A stretch of 64,000 bases of DNA from an uncultured Pelagibacteraceae bacterium (lineage in GTDB: Bacteria > Pseudomonadota > Alphaproteobacteria > Pelagibacterales > Pelagibacteraceae): NCBI GenBank assembly GCA_902596325.1, contig CACJTN010000003.1, forward strand, positions 17,202 through 81,201. Direction: 5' to 3'. Positions 48,428 through 58,593 of the stretch are shown here, piece by piece (position 1 is the stretch's first letter; every line of letters begins with the position of its first letter). The notes under the pieces were generated by a model. It had not been told where the DNA came from and searched no databases. It was given only the letters and a program-made list of their open reading frames with translations. The position numbers were made by a program, and so were the translations under genes.

Positions 48428-49815
48428 TTTTTATCTAATCTCCTAATTACTTCATCTTTTCCAAGAGAAGTTAATATGTCATAAATACCTGGTCCAAATT
48501 TTGATCCTATTAGCATTATTCTTAAAGGCTGACCAACCCCTTTAAAATTTGTATTATTTAATTTAATTAAATTCTTTACGATTGGCTCTAATTTATCTCT
48601 GTTGAACGTATCTAATTTTAAAATTTCTTTTAAAAAATCTGAAATAATTTTTTTAGCATTTTCATCAATGAGATTTAAATCTTCTTGGTTAAAATTAACT
48701 TCGTCATCAATTATATATTTTGAATTATTGTAAATATCCTCTAAAGTTTTTGCCTTATTCTTCAAAAAATTTAGGGACGATTTAACTTTTCCCATTTTTT
48801 CGTGTGGTATTTTTTCTTTATAACTTTCGCAATAATTACTTAGCTGATCACAAAGGTCATTTTCATCTATACTTTTAATATAATGCTCATTCATTGATAA
48901 AATCCTACTCATATCTAGTTTTGAGGGCGATTTACCAATACCCTCTAAATTGAAGTATTTAATACTTTCTTCTTTTGTAAAAATTTCTTTATCCTTATAA
49001 GACCATCCAAGTCTTAAAAGGTAATTTCTTAAAGCTTGAGGAATTATTCCTATTTTTGAATAATCATCTAATGTTGATGCTTTGTCTCTTTTGGATAATT
49101 TTTTTCCTTCTGTTGTATGAATTAAAGGTATATGTGCAAAAGAAGGTAATTCCCAATTCATAGCTATGTAAATTTGCATTTGTTTAAAAGTATTTATTTT
49201 ATGATCATCTCCTCTTATTATATGTGTTACACTCATTTGATGATCATCAACGCATGCTGACAAATTATAAGTCGGTGAACCATCATTTCTCAATATAATA
49301 AAATCCTCTATTGTGCTATTTTCTATCTCAACATCTCCTTGAACTAAATCTTTTAAAATACTATTTCCCTCTATTTTACTTTTAAATCTAATAACTGGAT
49401 TTATATCTTTAGGTGCTTCTGTTTCTGGTTTATCTCTCCATTTTCTATCATATATATAGGGAATTTTTTTTTGTTTTGCTCTAAGTTTTTGTTCTTCAAT
49501 TTCCTCTGTAGAGCAATAGCATTTGTATGCAAAACCTTTTTCTAACAATATGTTGGCAACTTTTATATGATCTTCTATTTTCTTTGATTGGATATATTCA
49601 TCACCATCATTTTCCACCCCAATCCACTTAAGAGATTTTGTTATTTGCTCTTTGTACTCATTTTTTGATCGTTCTTTATCTGTATCTTCAATCCTTAAAT
49701 AAAAAAATCCATTGTTATTTTTTGCATATAACCAATTAAATAATGCAGTCCTTATCCCACCTATATGTAACGGACCTGTTGGGGAAGGAGCAAATCTAGT
49801 TGCTACTTTTGACAT
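48424..49815 (-). CDS. gltX: Glutamyl-tRNA synthetase
   Basis: Class I synthetase charging tRNA-Glu; 463 residues. HIGH-type motif is in FAPSPTGPLHIGGIRTALFN at the start and KMSKS-type motif is KKLSKRDKAS near 240. The domain order and RIEDTDKERS segment are standard. Many alphaproteobacteria carry two copies; only one is in this window. It lies 19 nt after lexA and converges with the autotransporter gene, overlapping by 4 nt. Confidence 0.95.
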   Translation of the reverse strand: MSKVATRFAPSPTGPLHIGGIRTALFNWLYAKNNNGFFYLRIEDTDKERSKNEYKEQITKSLKWIGVENDGDEYIQSKKIEDHIKVANILLEKGFAYKCYCSTEEIEEQKLRAKQKKIPYIYDRKWRDKPETEAPKDINPVIRFKSKIEGNSILKDLVQGDVEIENSTIEDFIILRNDGSPTYNLSACVDDHQMSVTHIIRGDDHKINTFKQMQIYIAMNWELPSFAHIPLIHTTEGKKLSKRDKASTLDDYSKIGIIPQALRNYLLRLGWSYKDKEIFTKEESIKYFNLEGIGKSPSKLDMSRILSMNEHYIKSIDENDLCDQLSNYCESYKEKIPHEKMGKVKSSLNFLKNKAKTLEDIYNNSKYIIDDEVNFNQEDLNLIDENAKKIISDFLKEILKLDTFNRDKLEPIVKNLIKLNNTNFKGVGQPLRIMLIGSKFGPGIYDILTSLGKDEVIRRLDKN

Positions 49816-49834
49816 CTTAAATGTTTAGACTATT

Positions 49835-50512
49835 TTAGTGAAAGTTTCTATATAAAGATACGAGAACACCTTGTACTTTAACTCTGTCAGGACCAAATAT
49901 TTTGGTCTCATAATTCCTATTAGCACTCTCTAGTGCAATTGTTTTGCCTTTTCTTCTTATTCTCTTAAGCATTGCTTCGTGATCATCAATTAATGCAACA
50001 ACAATTTTACCGTTTTCTGCTGTGTCTGTTTTTTTAATAATTACTGTATCACCGTCATTTATGCCTGCCTCTATCATTGAGTCTCCACTTACTTTTAATC
50101 CAAAAAATTCACCTTTTTTTTCAATATTATCTGGCAAAGGGATCCTAGTGACTTCGTTTTGAATGGCCTCTATTGGTGTTCCAGCTGCTATATCTCCAAG
50201 AACTGGTACTCCATTTTCAGTGAATTTATTACTTTCATCTAAACCACCTTTAATTATGCTTGGTGAAAAATTATTATAAATATCGTTAGCTGAAGCAGTT
50301 TCAGGTAGTTTTATTACCTCTAAAGCTCTAGCTTTATGTGCTAATCTTTTTATAAATCCTCTCTCTTCTAAGGCGCTAATTAACCTATGTATTCCTGATT
50401 TAGATTTTAAATTAAGAGAATCTTTCATTTCTTCGTAAGAGGGAGAAACACCAGAACTTCTTAGTTTTTTATTAATAAATAATAATAAATTTTTTTGTTT
50501 TTTTGTTAGCAT
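49835..50512 (-). CDS. lexA: LexA repressor
   Basis: SOS-response repressor that cleaves itself on activated RecA; 225 residues. A winged helix-turn-helix lies at 1-65 ([20 protein letters not shown] region). The cleavage site Ala110-Gly111 is in GDIAAGTP; the catalytic dyad is Ser145 in SGDSM and Lys183 in AMLKRI. All parts needed for function are present. An exact alphaproteobacterial LexA box lies 25-39 nt upstream, indicating autorepression. It is followed by gltX. Confidence 0.96.
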   Translation of the reverse strand: MLTKKQKNLLLFINKKLRSSGVSPSYEEMKDSLNLKSKSGIHRLISALEERGFIKRLAHKARALEVIKLPETASANDIYNNFSPSIIKGGLDESNKFTENGVPVLGDIAAGTPIEAIQNEVTRIPLPDNIEKKGEFFGLKVSGDSMIEAGINDGDTVIIKKTDTAENGKIVVALIDDHEAMLKRIRRKGKTIALESANRNYETKIFGPDRVKVQGVLVSLYRNFH

Positions 50513-50536
50513 AAGAACAAATATCGTACAAATAGT

Positions 50537-50551
50537 GTTCTACAAAAGTTC
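50537..50551. promoter_or_regulatory. LexA operator (SOS box)
   Basis: GTTC (50537-50540), seven bases TACAAAA, GTTC (50548-50551) is an exact match to the direct-repeat box GTTC-N7-GTTC used by alphaproteobacterial LexA. It is 25 nt from the lexA start codon. An inverted GTTCT/AGAAC pair (50537-50541 and 50514-50518) adds further symmetry closer to the gene. Confidence 0.8.
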
Positions 50552-50601
50552 TCATATTTAAACAATAGATAAAAAAACCAACAAAACAAAGGTTAATTTA
50601 A

Positions 50602-51393
50602 TTATAAAACTGAAAAAATGGAATTATCGTCCAAATTTTTCAAAAGTGATTCACCAATTAAAAAAGTTTTAATAGAAGTTTTATCTGCCAGTTTTAATAA
50701 TTCTTCTTTAGACTTTATTCCACTTTCAGATACCAGTGGTCCCGAATGGTTAATTAATACATCGTAAATATCATAGGTTGTATTTATGTCTGTCTTAAGT
50801 GTTTTAAGGTTTCTGTTATTTATACCAATTAATGCACTCTTAAATTGTAAAGCTCTTTTTGCTTCTTCAATAGTATGGACCTCAACAATAACAGACATAT
50901 TTAATTTTAAAGCTTCTTCGTATAAATCATTAGCAAGTTTATCTTTTACGCCAGCAAGTATAATCAGGATTGCATCTGCACCATAACTTTTAGCTAATGG
51001 TACCTGAAATTTATCAACAAAAAAATCTTTACATAGAATTGGTAAATTAGTTTTTTGTTTAATTTTACTCAAATGAATTAAGTTACCGTGAAAAAAGTCT
51101 TCCTCAGTCAATATTGACAAGCAAGTTGCCTTATAATTTTCATAAATTTTAGCAATTTTAATAGGATCATAATCTTTTATAATTATCCCTGCCGATGGAC
51201 TACCTTTTTTAATTTCAGCAATAATTGAAAACCTATTATTTTTAAGATTAGTCTCAATTTTTTGCTTAAAATCGATGAAATTATTAATTTTATTTTTATT
51301 TTCTTCTAAATAATTTAAATCAATTGTTTTTTTGAGGTTTAATATTTTTTCCTCTTTTTTTCTAATTATTTTATCAAGTATGTTGTTAGTCAT
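50602..51393 (-). CDS. trpC: Indole-3-glycerol phosphate synthase
   Basis: Fourth step of tryptophan synthesis (CdRP to indoleglycerol phosphate); 263 residues, TIM barrel. Signature AEIKKGSPSAGII near residue 60, then CKDFFVDKFQV, GINNRNLKTLKTD near 190 and VSESGIKS near 219. Not fused to trpF. Overlaps trpD by 8 nt; lexA begins 89 nt downstream. Confidence 0.95.
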   Translation of the reverse strand: MTNNILDKIIRKKEEKILNLKKTIDLNYLEENKNKINNFIDFKQKIETNLKNNRFSIIAEIKKGSPSAGIIIKDYDPIKIAKIYENYKATCLSILTEEDFFHGNLIHLSKIKQKTNLPILCKDFFVDKFQVPLAKSYGADAILIILAGVKDKLANDLYEEALKLNMSVIVEVHTIEEAKRALQFKSALIGINNRNLKTLKTDINTTYDIYDVLINHSGPLVSESGIKSKEELLKLADKTSIKTFLIGESLLKNLDDNSIFSVL

Positions 51394-52378
51394 TTCTTAA
51401 CTTTTCTAAATGTTTAATCGTGTTTCCTGATAAAATATGTTCTCTAGCATTATCATATGCAGTTTTAAAATTATCAAATGTTTCATTTACAATTAATCCC
51501 GCAGCTGCATTCAGGCATACAGCTTTAGAAAAATCATTATCCTCTCCTTTGAATATATTAATTATTTTATTTGCATTAAATTTTGAGTCACCACCTGTTA
51601 TGTTTTCTAATTTTCCAGAGTTCACGTTAAATTCATTTGGATTAATTATAATTTCAGTTATTTTATTATTTTTCAACTGTATTACGTTTGTTTTGGCATA
51701 AGGTGAGATTTCATCTAAACCATCTTCACTACAAACAATCCATGCAAACTTTATATTTAAATTCTTTAATGCATCAGCAAATAATCCTAATAATTTTTTA
51801 TCAAAAACTCCCACAACTTGTCTCTCTACTAATGCTGGACTGCTTAAAGGGCCAATCATATTAAATATGGTTCTTTTGCCAATTTTTTTTCTAGTTGGAC
51901 CTACGTATTTCATTGCGCTATGATAATTTGGCGCAAACATAAAACCAAAATTATGTTTAATTATTTGATCTTTGATTTGTGCAGGTTCTAAATTAATATT
52001 TATATTTAATTCATCCAAAACATCTCCGGATCCACATTTTGATGAAACTGCCTTATTTCCGTGTTTTGCAACTTTAACACCCATGCTAGCTAATAATAAA
52101 GCTGATGCTGTAGATATATTTAACGTATTCATACCGTCTCCACCAGTACCGCACGTATCAATACAGTTATTTATCTCAACTCTTTTAGACTTTTCTCTTA
52201 AAATATAAACACCACCAGCTATTTCTTCAGATGTTTCTCCTTTATCAGATAGTGATGTTAAAAAATCAAATATTTCTTGATCTTGAGCTTTACCACTCAT
52301 TAATATTTCAAAAGCACTTTTACTTTCATCAAAGGATAAGTTTTTTTTATTTCTAATTTTTTCTATAATTTGCCTCAT
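51386..52378 (-). CDS. trpD: Anthranilate phosphoribosyltransferase
   Basis: Second step of tryptophan synthesis; 330 residues. PRPP and anthranilate sites: CGTGGDGMNTLNIST near 79, KHGNKAVSSKCGSGD near 106, and IGKRTIFNMIGPLSSPA near 164. Separate from trpG. Its start overlaps the trpG stop by one base. Confidence 0.95.
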   Translation of the reverse strand: MRQIIEKIRNKKNLSFDESKSAFEILMSGKAQDQEIFDFLTSLSDKGETSEEIAGGVYILREKSKRVEINNCIDTCGTGGDGMNTLNISTASALLLASMGVKVAKHGNKAVSSKCGSGDVLDELNININLEPAQIKDQIIKHNFGFMFAPNYHSAMKYVGPTRKKIGKRTIFNMIGPLSSPALVERQVVGVFDKKLLGLFADALKNLNIKFAWIVCSEDGLDEISPYAKTNVIQLKNNKITEIIINPNEFNVNSGKLENITGGDSKFNANKIINIFKGEDNDFSKAVCLNAAAGLIVNETFDNFKTAYDNAREHILSGNTIKHLEKLRND

Positions 52379-52947
52379 TACTTATAATTTATAAAATTTT
52401 TTAAAATTTTCATACCAATCTTAGTCTTAATACTTTCTGGATGAAATTGTACACCGTGTATGTTGTGAATTCTATGTTGAACACCCATAATTAGACCATC
52501 CTTTGTTTCAGCTGTAATAATAAGATCTTTAGAAAAATTTTTCTTGTCTATGATTAAGCTATGGTATCTTGTGGCTTCAAATTTTATTGGAAGGTTTTTT
52601 AATATTCCTATTCTTCTAGAAACTATAGTACTAGTCTTTCCATGCATCAATTTCTTAGCTTGTACAATTTTTGAGCCAAAAACTTGTCCAATAATCTGAT
52701 GACCTAGACATACACCTAAGATAGGTATTTTTTTATAAAGTTTTTTGACTATATCTAAACAATTTCCAGATTGATTTGGATTTCCAGGACCTGGAGATAT
52801 AACTATTCTGTCGTATTTTTTTTTTAAAACGTCTTTATAATTAATTTTGTCGTTTCTAAAAACCTCAACTTTTACTTTTAATTCAGATAAATAGTGAAAT
52901 AAATTAAATGTAAAACTATCATAATTATCAATTAGTAAAATTTTCAT
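52378..52947 (-). CDS. trpG: Anthranilate synthase component II (glutamine amidotransferase)
   Basis: Supplies ammonia from glutamine to TrpE; 189 residues. Class I amidotransferase triad: Cys80 in GVCLGHQ and the His-Glu pair in GVQFHPESI near 171-173. Start MKILLIDNYDSFTFNL is typical. May also serve PabB (folate) if no separate pabA exists, which cannot be judged here. Confidence 0.95.
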   Translation of the reverse strand: MKILLIDNYDSFTFNLFHYLSELKVKVEVFRNDKINYKDVLKKKYDRIVISPGPGNPNQSGNCLDIVKKLYKKIPILGVCLGHQIIGQVFGSKIVQAKKLMHGKTSTIVSRRIGILKNLPIKFEATRYHSLIIDKKNFSKDLIITAETKDGLIMGVQHRIHNIHGVQFHPESIKTKIGMKILKNFINYK

Positions 52948-54402
52948 CTAATTTAATGCATTCAACAATGCTTTAGCTTTATTAATAGTTTCAAAATATT
53001 CATTTATGGGTTTGCTATCAGCAACTATTCCTGCACCAGCTTGAACATAAAATTTATTTTGTTTTGTTATTGCGGTTCTTAAAGCTATACATGTATCGAA
53101 GTTTCCATTCGCAGAAAAATAACCTATCCCACCAGAATAAACTTTTCTTTGGGTCTTCTCTAGCTTATCTATAATTTCCATTGCTCGTATTTTTGGTGCA
53201 CCTGATACAGTACCTGCTGGAAATCCTGACATTAGTGTTTCAAATCTAGTAAATTTGTCATTAAAATGTCCTGTAACATTAGAGACAATGTGCATTACAT
53301 GCGAATACTTTTCAATAATAAATTTCTCTGTTACTTTGACAGTACCTACTTTTGAGACCTTACCAGTATCGTTTCTACCTAAATCTAAAAGCATTAAATG
53401 TTCTGATATTTCCTTTTTATCTTTCAATAAGTCTTTCTTATAAAATAAATCTTGTTTTTGGTTTTTTCCCCTAGGTCTTGTGCCAGCTATAGGTCTTATA
53501 GTAATTTTATCGTCTCTAAGTCTAACTAAAATTTCTGGACTAGCTCCTATAATCTGAAAATCTTTAAAATTAAAAAAATACATAAATGGTGAAGGGTTTG
53601 TTACTCTTAATTTTTTATAAATATCAATGGGTTCTTTTGTTAATTTAGTCTCGAAACGTTGACTTAAAACTACTTGAAATATATCTCCAATTTTAATGTA
53701 TTTTTTTGCTTTTCTAACATTATCTATAAATTTTTTTTTTGTAACATTTGATTTAATTAAAATCTTTGTTTTTTTGTATTGCTTATTTAGAGTTAAGTTA
53801 TGGTTTGAAAGAAAAATATTATACTCTAATTTACTCAAAATTTCTCTATACTTCAGATTATAATTTTTTATTTTTTCGTCTGAATAACAATTATAAATAT
53901 AATAAATTTTTTTTTTTAAATTATCATGAATTATTAATTCTTTCGGCCTAATAATTCTTAAGTCTGGTAGTTTAATATCATCTTTACAACTATTAGGTAT
54001 ATTTTCTATATATCTTATAGCGTCATATGAGAAATATCCTGCAATTATAGCACATACGTCTGGTAATTCTTTAGGAATTGGAAACCTAAATTTTTCTATG
54101 ATTTTTTCTATATTTTCTTTTGGCTTACCTTTTAAAACTTTTTTTTTATTTCCATTATAACTATAACATTTCTTATTGTTAAATTCCCAAATTTTATCAG
54201 GATTTTTGCCAAAAATTGTGTATCTACCTTTAATTTTTCCTTTTTCAACAGACTCAAAAATAAAACTATTTTTTTCGTTTAAAAAATTATTAATTAAATT
54301 TGAAATTTCAGTTTTGCCATTAGTTTTAAAACTCAAGTATAAAATCTGATTTGATTTTAATTTATGTTTTTTAATAAAATCTTTTAAATCAATATTTAAC
54401 AT
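52948..54402 (-). CDS. trpE: Anthranilate synthase component I
   Basis: Converts chorismate to anthranilate; 484 residues. Chorismate-binding signatures: GDIFQVVLSQRFE near 238, RPIAGTRPRG near 307, the LLDLGRNDTGKVSK segment near 343, and GFPAGTVSGAPKIRAMEII near 405. Separate from trpG, unlike fused trpEG of some rhizobia. It overlaps by one base the stop of the ppiD-like gene, so the trp genes likely share its transcript. I see no leader peptide. Confidence 0.95.
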   Translation of the reverse strand: MLNIDLKDFIKKHKLKSNQILYLSFKTNGKTEISNLINNFLNEKNSFIFESVEKGKIKGRYTIFGKNPDKIWEFNNKKCYSYNGNKKKVLKGKPKENIEKIIEKFRFPIPKELPDVCAIIAGYFSYDAIRYIENIPNSCKDDIKLPDLRIIRPKELIIHDNLKKKIYYIYNCYSDEKIKNYNLKYREILSKLEYNIFLSNHNLTLNKQYKKTKILIKSNVTKKKFIDNVRKAKKYIKIGDIFQVVLSQRFETKLTKEPIDIYKKLRVTNPSPFMYFFNFKDFQIIGASPEILVRLRDDKITIRPIAGTRPRGKNQKQDLFYKKDLLKDKKEISEHLMLLDLGRNDTGKVSKVGTVKVTEKFIIEKYSHVMHIVSNVTGHFNDKFTRFETLMSGFPAGTVSGAPKIRAMEIIDKLEKTQRKVYSGGIGYFSANGNFDTCIALRTAITKQNKFYVQAGAGIVADSKPINEYFETINKAKALLNALN

Positions 54403-55823
54403 TATTTGAAATAATTTTTTAATCTTTCCAATGTATTTTGATTTATTTTAACTTTATACTTTGTATTTAAAAGATCGTCATATGAATTTGAAATATTATT
54501 TTTTAATCTAAAATTTGATCTTGAAATATATATTTTACCTTCTTCTGAACTATTACTAAAATTTTTATAATTGAAATTAACAACTTTAGTCAGATATACG
54601 TTTTTTTCATTATCTACAATTAGTAAAAAGTCGTCTTTAGGTATCGTATAAAGTAAACTTAAAGAATCTACATTAAAAAAAGAATTATCGTTTTTAGATT
54701 TGATAGTGAGTTTTTCTATTAAATTTTCTTTACTTCCAATTTCTAAGAATTCCTCATCTTTGAATTCATTGTTTTCAATCTTTTTTAATATTTCTTTATT
54801 ATAATTAAATTTTTCTTTAGATTTTATTTTATCTAAAAGTTCCTCATTAAAAAATTTATCATCCATTGAAGGGAGTTTTTTTACAATTTTTTTGATTTCA
54901 TAAATTAAAAAAAAGCTTTCTTTATCTAAAATATCTATTTTCATTCCGTTTCTGTTAGAATAAATTTCTTTTAAAATTTCGTCCTTTTCATTTTGCAAAT
55001 AAAAATTATTTTTTTCAATTAATTGGATGTTATATTTACTTGATATATTTCTAAGATTTAAACCCGCAGATATATCGTTCTCAATATCATCAATAGTTTT
55101 AAAAAATTCAGAACTAAAATCGTTTGAATTAACTAATTGTTCAGGTTCAATTTTTGCATAAATTATATCAATGTAATCTTTTTCGAGATCATCTTTATTT
55201 TCTAAAATAAATTTATCTAGTTCAGAATTAGTAAAATTCTTCTTATATATTTTCTCAAGATTAATATAATTTACCTCAATTTCCTTTGTATCTTCTGTAT
55301 AAAAATTCCTAGTTAGAAATTGTGGACTTCTTATTCCCCCGCTAACATATTGAAAAAGATTATTTTGTAAGTTCGCATCTTTTAATTTTTCCTCATATGA
55401 AATAGCTGAAACATTATTTTCCAATAAAAACTTTTCGTATTTAATTCTTGAAAACTTTCCATTTTCACCAATGAATTTTTTATCTGTAGTTATATTTTTA
55501 AATAAAAATTCGTCTGAAGCAGTTAGCCCTAATTCTTTAATTTCTAGTTTTAACAAAGTTGTAGATATAATTTGACTTAAAATTTCCTGTAAAATATTTT
55601 TATCTAGGTTCTCTTTTAAAATTTCAGGTGTAAGCCTTGTTTCATTTATATATTCAATAAAATCTTGAGTTGATATATTTTCATTATTAATTTTTGCTAC
55701 ACTATTTGTATTTCCACCACTAAACACATTACCCATACCCCAAAAAACAAAAGGAATGATTATTATTGCTATCAATAATCCAGCAAATTTGCTTTTAGAA
55801 AAATTTCTCAGTTTACCTAGCAT
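54402..55823 (-). CDS. PpiD-like membrane-anchored periplasmic chaperone, parvulin domain not recognisable
   Basis: 473 residues. The start MLGKLRNFSKSKFAGLL with one span (about 13-31) and FWGMGNVFSGG then VAKINNENISTQDF is the PpiD/SurA N-terminal arrangement. The following helical segment (to about 185) matches the SurA-type chaperone domain. The expected parvulin domain in the middle lacks visible motifs, and the chain is about 150 residues shorter than E. coli PpiD. So it is probably a chaperone without isomerase activity. It heads the minus-strand trp run; in some alphaproteobacteria a ppiD gene also precedes trpE. Confidence 0.7.
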   Translation of the reverse strand: MLGKLRNFSKSKFAGLLIAIIIIPFVFWGMGNVFSGGNTNSVAKINNENISTQDFIEYINETRLTPEILKENLDKNILQEILSQIISTTLLKLEIKELGLTASDEFLFKNITTDKKFIGENGKFSRIKYEKFLLENNVSAISYEEKLKDANLQNNLFQYVSGGIRSPQFLTRNFYTEDTKEIEVNYINLEKIYKKNFTNSELDKFILENKDDLEKDYIDIIYAKIEPEQLVNSNDFSSEFFKTIDDIENDISAGLNLRNISSKYNIQLIEKNNFYLQNEKDEILKEIYSNRNGMKIDILDKESFFLIYEIKKIVKKLPSMDDKFFNEELLDKIKSKEKFNYNKEILKKIENNEFKDEEFLEIGSKENLIEKLTIKSKNDNSFFNVDSLSLLYTIPKDDFLLIVDNEKNVYLTKVVNFNYKNFSNSSEEGKIYISRSNFRLKNNISNSYDDLLNTKYKVKINQNTLERLKNYFK

Positions 55824-55842
55824 AATAAAATGTTAAATGTTG

Positions 55843-55848
55843 ATTATA
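55843..55848 (-). promoter_or_regulatory. Possible -10 box of the ppiD-trp transcript
   Basis: On the minus strand TATAAT lies 20 nt before the ppiD-like start codon, in the 56-nt divergent gap shared with tpiA. The -35 region is weak. The plus-strand promoter for tpiA must lie in the same short gap but is not clear. Confidence 0.35.
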
Positions 55849-55879
55849 AGGAACAAACCTATAAATTAAAAATAGATTA

Positions 55880-56632
55880 ATGACAAACAATAATATTTAT
55901 TTTGTTGCGAATTGGAAAATGTACGGAAATTTAACGTCATTAAACGCTTTAAATAAAGTAATAAATATATCTAAATCCAAGTTTTTCAAAAAAGCAAAAT
56001 TTATATATTGTCCACCATTCACGCTTCTCGATCAATTTATCAAAAAAACAAGACAAACAAATATTGAGGTAGGCGCCCAAGATTGTCACTTTGTAAATGG
56101 CAGTGGTCCATATACTGGTATGATAAGTGCAAATCAAATCAAAAAATTAGGAACAAAATACATAATATTAGGTCACTCAGAAAAAAGATCAGATGGGGAT
56201 ACAAATCAAATAATTAATAAAAAAATACTAATTTCAATTAAAGAAAAACTCAAAATTATTTTATGTATTGGAGAAACATTAAAAGATAAAAAAAATAAAA
56301 ATGAAATCAATGTAATTAAAACTCAATTAAATTCTTGCTTAAAAAATATAAAACAAATAAAAAATATAATAATAGCGTATGAACCAGTTTGGTCGATAGG
56401 TACTGGTCGTGTACCATCTAATGCAGAAATTTACAAAAATGTAAAATTCATTAAAAATTTTATAAAGAAAAAATATAAAAAAAAAAATGTTGTTGTTTTA
56501 TATGGAGGTTCGGTTAATCAAAAAAACATAGGAATTTTGAAAAAAATTAATAATATTGATGGTTTTTTAATAGGTGGTGCATCACAAAATTATAATAAAT
56601 TGATTGATATAGTAAAAAAAACAATTATTTAG
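55880..56632 (+). CDS. tpiA: Triosephosphate isomerase
   Basis: Interconverts dihydroxyacetone phosphate and glyceraldehyde 3-phosphate; 250 residues. Active-site residues: Lys13 in ANWKMYG, the histidine in LGHSEKRS near 99, the glutamate in AYEPVWSIGTGR near 170 (loop 6), and phosphate-binding GGSVNQKN near 211. Very lysine-rich for this family. Divergent from the ppiD-trp unit; secG follows after 5 nt. Confidence 0.96.
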   Translation: MTNNNIYFVANWKMYGNLTSLNALNKVINISKSKFFKKAKFIYCPPFTLLDQFIKKTRQTNIEVGAQDCHFVNGSGPYTGMISANQIKKLGTKYIILGHSEKRSDGDTNQIINKKILISIKEKLKIILCIGETLKDKKNKNEINVIKTQLNSCLKNIKQIKNIIIAYEPVWSIGTGRVPSNAEIYKNVKFIKNFIKKKYKKKNVVVLYGGSVNQKNIGILKKINNIDGFLIGGASQNYNKLIDIVKKTII

Positions 56633-56637
56633 ACATA

Positions 56638-56931
56638 ATGGAAAATATTTTATTAGTTATAAACATTATTCTAGCAGCAATTTTAGTTATATTAGTTCTT
56701 CTGCAGAAATCTGAGGGCGGTGCTCTTGGTATCGGAGTTTCCCAAGATAATTTTATGTTTGCTAGATCCGCAGGCAACTTTATGACTAAAGCTACAGCAA
56801 TTGTTGCAACATTATTTATTATTTGCAGTCTTTCACTGACGATTCTTTCTAGGGGTGATGCTCCAGAAAGCAACTCAGTTCTTGATAAAATTGAAGAAAA
56901 AGCAGACGATACACCTCAATTACCTGAATAA
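56638..56931 (+). CDS. secG: SecG preprotein translocase subunit
   Basis: Accessory subunit of SecYEG; 97 residues with two spans (about 3-20 and 52-70). The conserved loop LLQKSEGGALGIG near 21-33 is the family signature. The end is acidic and polar. Between tpiA and pyrG, the usual order. Confidence 0.94.
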   Translation: MENILLVINIILAAILVILVLLQKSEGGALGIGVSQDNFMFARSAGNFMTKATAIVATLFIICSLSLTILSRGDAPESNSVLDKIEEKADDTPQLPE

Positions 56932-56976
56932 ATTAATCTTTGTAATTTTTTGAGATTACGTCTATAAGATAATTCC

Positions 56977-58593
56977 ATGGCGCGATATATATTCGTTACA
57001 GGCGGCGTGGTTTCATCTTTAGGTAAAGGTTTATCTTCTGCATCTTTAGCATTTCTTTTAAAATCACAAGGATTTAACGTTAGGTTGAGAAAAATGGATC
57101 CTTATTTAAATATCGATCCTGGCACAATGAGTCCATTTCAACATGGAGAAGTTTTTGTAACAGATGATGGAGCCGAGACAGACTTAGATTTAGGTCATTA
57201 CGAGAGATTTACAAATATTTCAGCTAGAAAATCTGATAATGTTACGACAGGAAAAATATATAGTGATATTCTTAAAAAAGAGAGAAAAGGGGAGTATTTA
57301 GGTAAGACTGTTCAGGTAATACCACATGTCACTAATCAAATAAAAGAATTCATAAAAAAAGACATAACCAACGAGGATTTTGTTATTTGTGAAATAGGAG
57401 GTACCGTTGGAGACATAGAAAGCTTGCCATTTTTGGAAGCAATTAGACAATTTTCAAATGAAGATGGTTATAACAAAAGTTTATTTATTCATCTAACTTT
57501 AGTTCCATTTTTAAAATCTTCTGATGAAATAAAAACCAAACCAACGCAACATTCTGTTAAGGAACTTCGAAGTTTAGGTATACAACCAGATATAATTATT
57601 TGTAGATCAGAAAAGCCTATACCTTTAGATCAAAGAAAAAAAATATCTCTTTTTTGTAATGTGAGATATAAAAATGTTATAGAGACGGTTGATGTAAAAA
57701 CAATTTATGAAGCACCGAAAAGCTTTTATGATGAGAAATTAGATAAACAGGTCCTCAGTTTTTTTAAAATAAAACCAAAAAGAAAAGTTAATCTCAGACC
57801 TTGGAATAAAATTACAAAAACAATATTAAAAAGTAAGAGTGAGGTAAATATCGCTTTAATAGGTAAATATGTGAATTTAAAAGATGCGTATAAGTCTCTT
57901 GATGAGGCACTTATTCATGGAGGTATAAAAAATAATGTAAAAGTAAATATATTACGTTTAGATTCTGAAAAATTGAGGAATAGAGAAATAAATCAAAATT
58001 TAAAAAAGGTTTCCGGAATACTTATCCCAGGAGGTTTTGGTAAACGTGGGACAGATGGAAAAATTATGTCCATTAGGTTCGCTAGACAGATGAAAATCCC
58101 ATTTTTGGGTATATGTTTTGGCATGCAACTAGCCGTAATTGAATTTGCTAGAAATGTTTTAAAAATTAAGAATGCTGGTTCTAGTGAATTAGACAAGAAA
58201 TGTGAGCCTGTAGTTGGGCTAATGGAAGAATGGGATAAAGATGGCTCAATTATAAAAGGTTCAAATATGGATCTTGGCGGAACTATGAGATTAGGATCAT
58301 ATAATGCAAAATTAAGACATAATTCTTTAATAAAAAAAATCTATAAAAAATCCTATATATCAGAGAGACATAGGCATCGTTATGAGGTTAATTTTAATAT
58401 TAAAGAAAAATTTGAAAAAAAGGGTATGATTTTTTCAGGATCTTCCCCAGATAATAAGTTAACAGAAATTGTTGAACTGAAATCTCATCCGTGGTTTGTA
58501 GGTGTGCAATTCCATCCTGAGTTTAAATCTAGACCTTTATATCCACATCCATTATTCTCATCTTTCATTAAAGCAGCAAAAAAAAATAAATGA
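56977..58593 (+). CDS. pyrG: CTP synthase
   Basis: Makes CTP from UTP, ATP and glutamine; 538 residues. The synthase domain starts [21 protein letters not shown] and has [15 protein letters not shown]. The amidotransferase domain carries the cysteine in [14 protein letters not shown] near 381 and the His-Glu pair in [12 protein letters not shown] near 512. The RHRHRYEVN segment is typical. Overlaps kdsA by 4 nt. Confidence 0.97.
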   Translation: MARYIFVTGGVVSSLGKGLSSASLAFLLKSQGFNVRLRKMDPYLNIDPGTMSPFQHGEVFVTDDGAETDLDLGHYERFTNISARKSDNVTTGKIYSDILKKERKGEYLGKTVQVIPHVTNQIKEFIKKDITNEDFVICEIGGTVGDIESLPFLEAIRQFSNEDGYNKSLFIHLTLVPFLKSSDEIKTKPTQHSVKELRSLGIQPDIIICRSEKPIPLDQRKKISLFCNVRYKNVIETVDVKTIYEAPKSFYDEKLDKQVLSFFKIKPKRKVNLRPWNKITKTILKSKSEVNIALIGKYVNLKDAYKSLDEALIHGGIKNNVKVNILRLDSEKLRNREINQNLKKVSGILIPGGFGKRGTDGKIMSIRFARQMKIPFLGICFGMQLAVIEFARNVLKIKNAGSSELDKKCEPVVGLMEEWDKDGSIIKGSNMDLGGTMRLGSYNAKLRHNSLIKKIYKKSYISERHRHRYEVNFNIKEKFEKKGMIFSGSSPDNKLTEIVELKSHPWFVGVQFHPEFKSRPLYPHPLFSSFIKAAKKNK

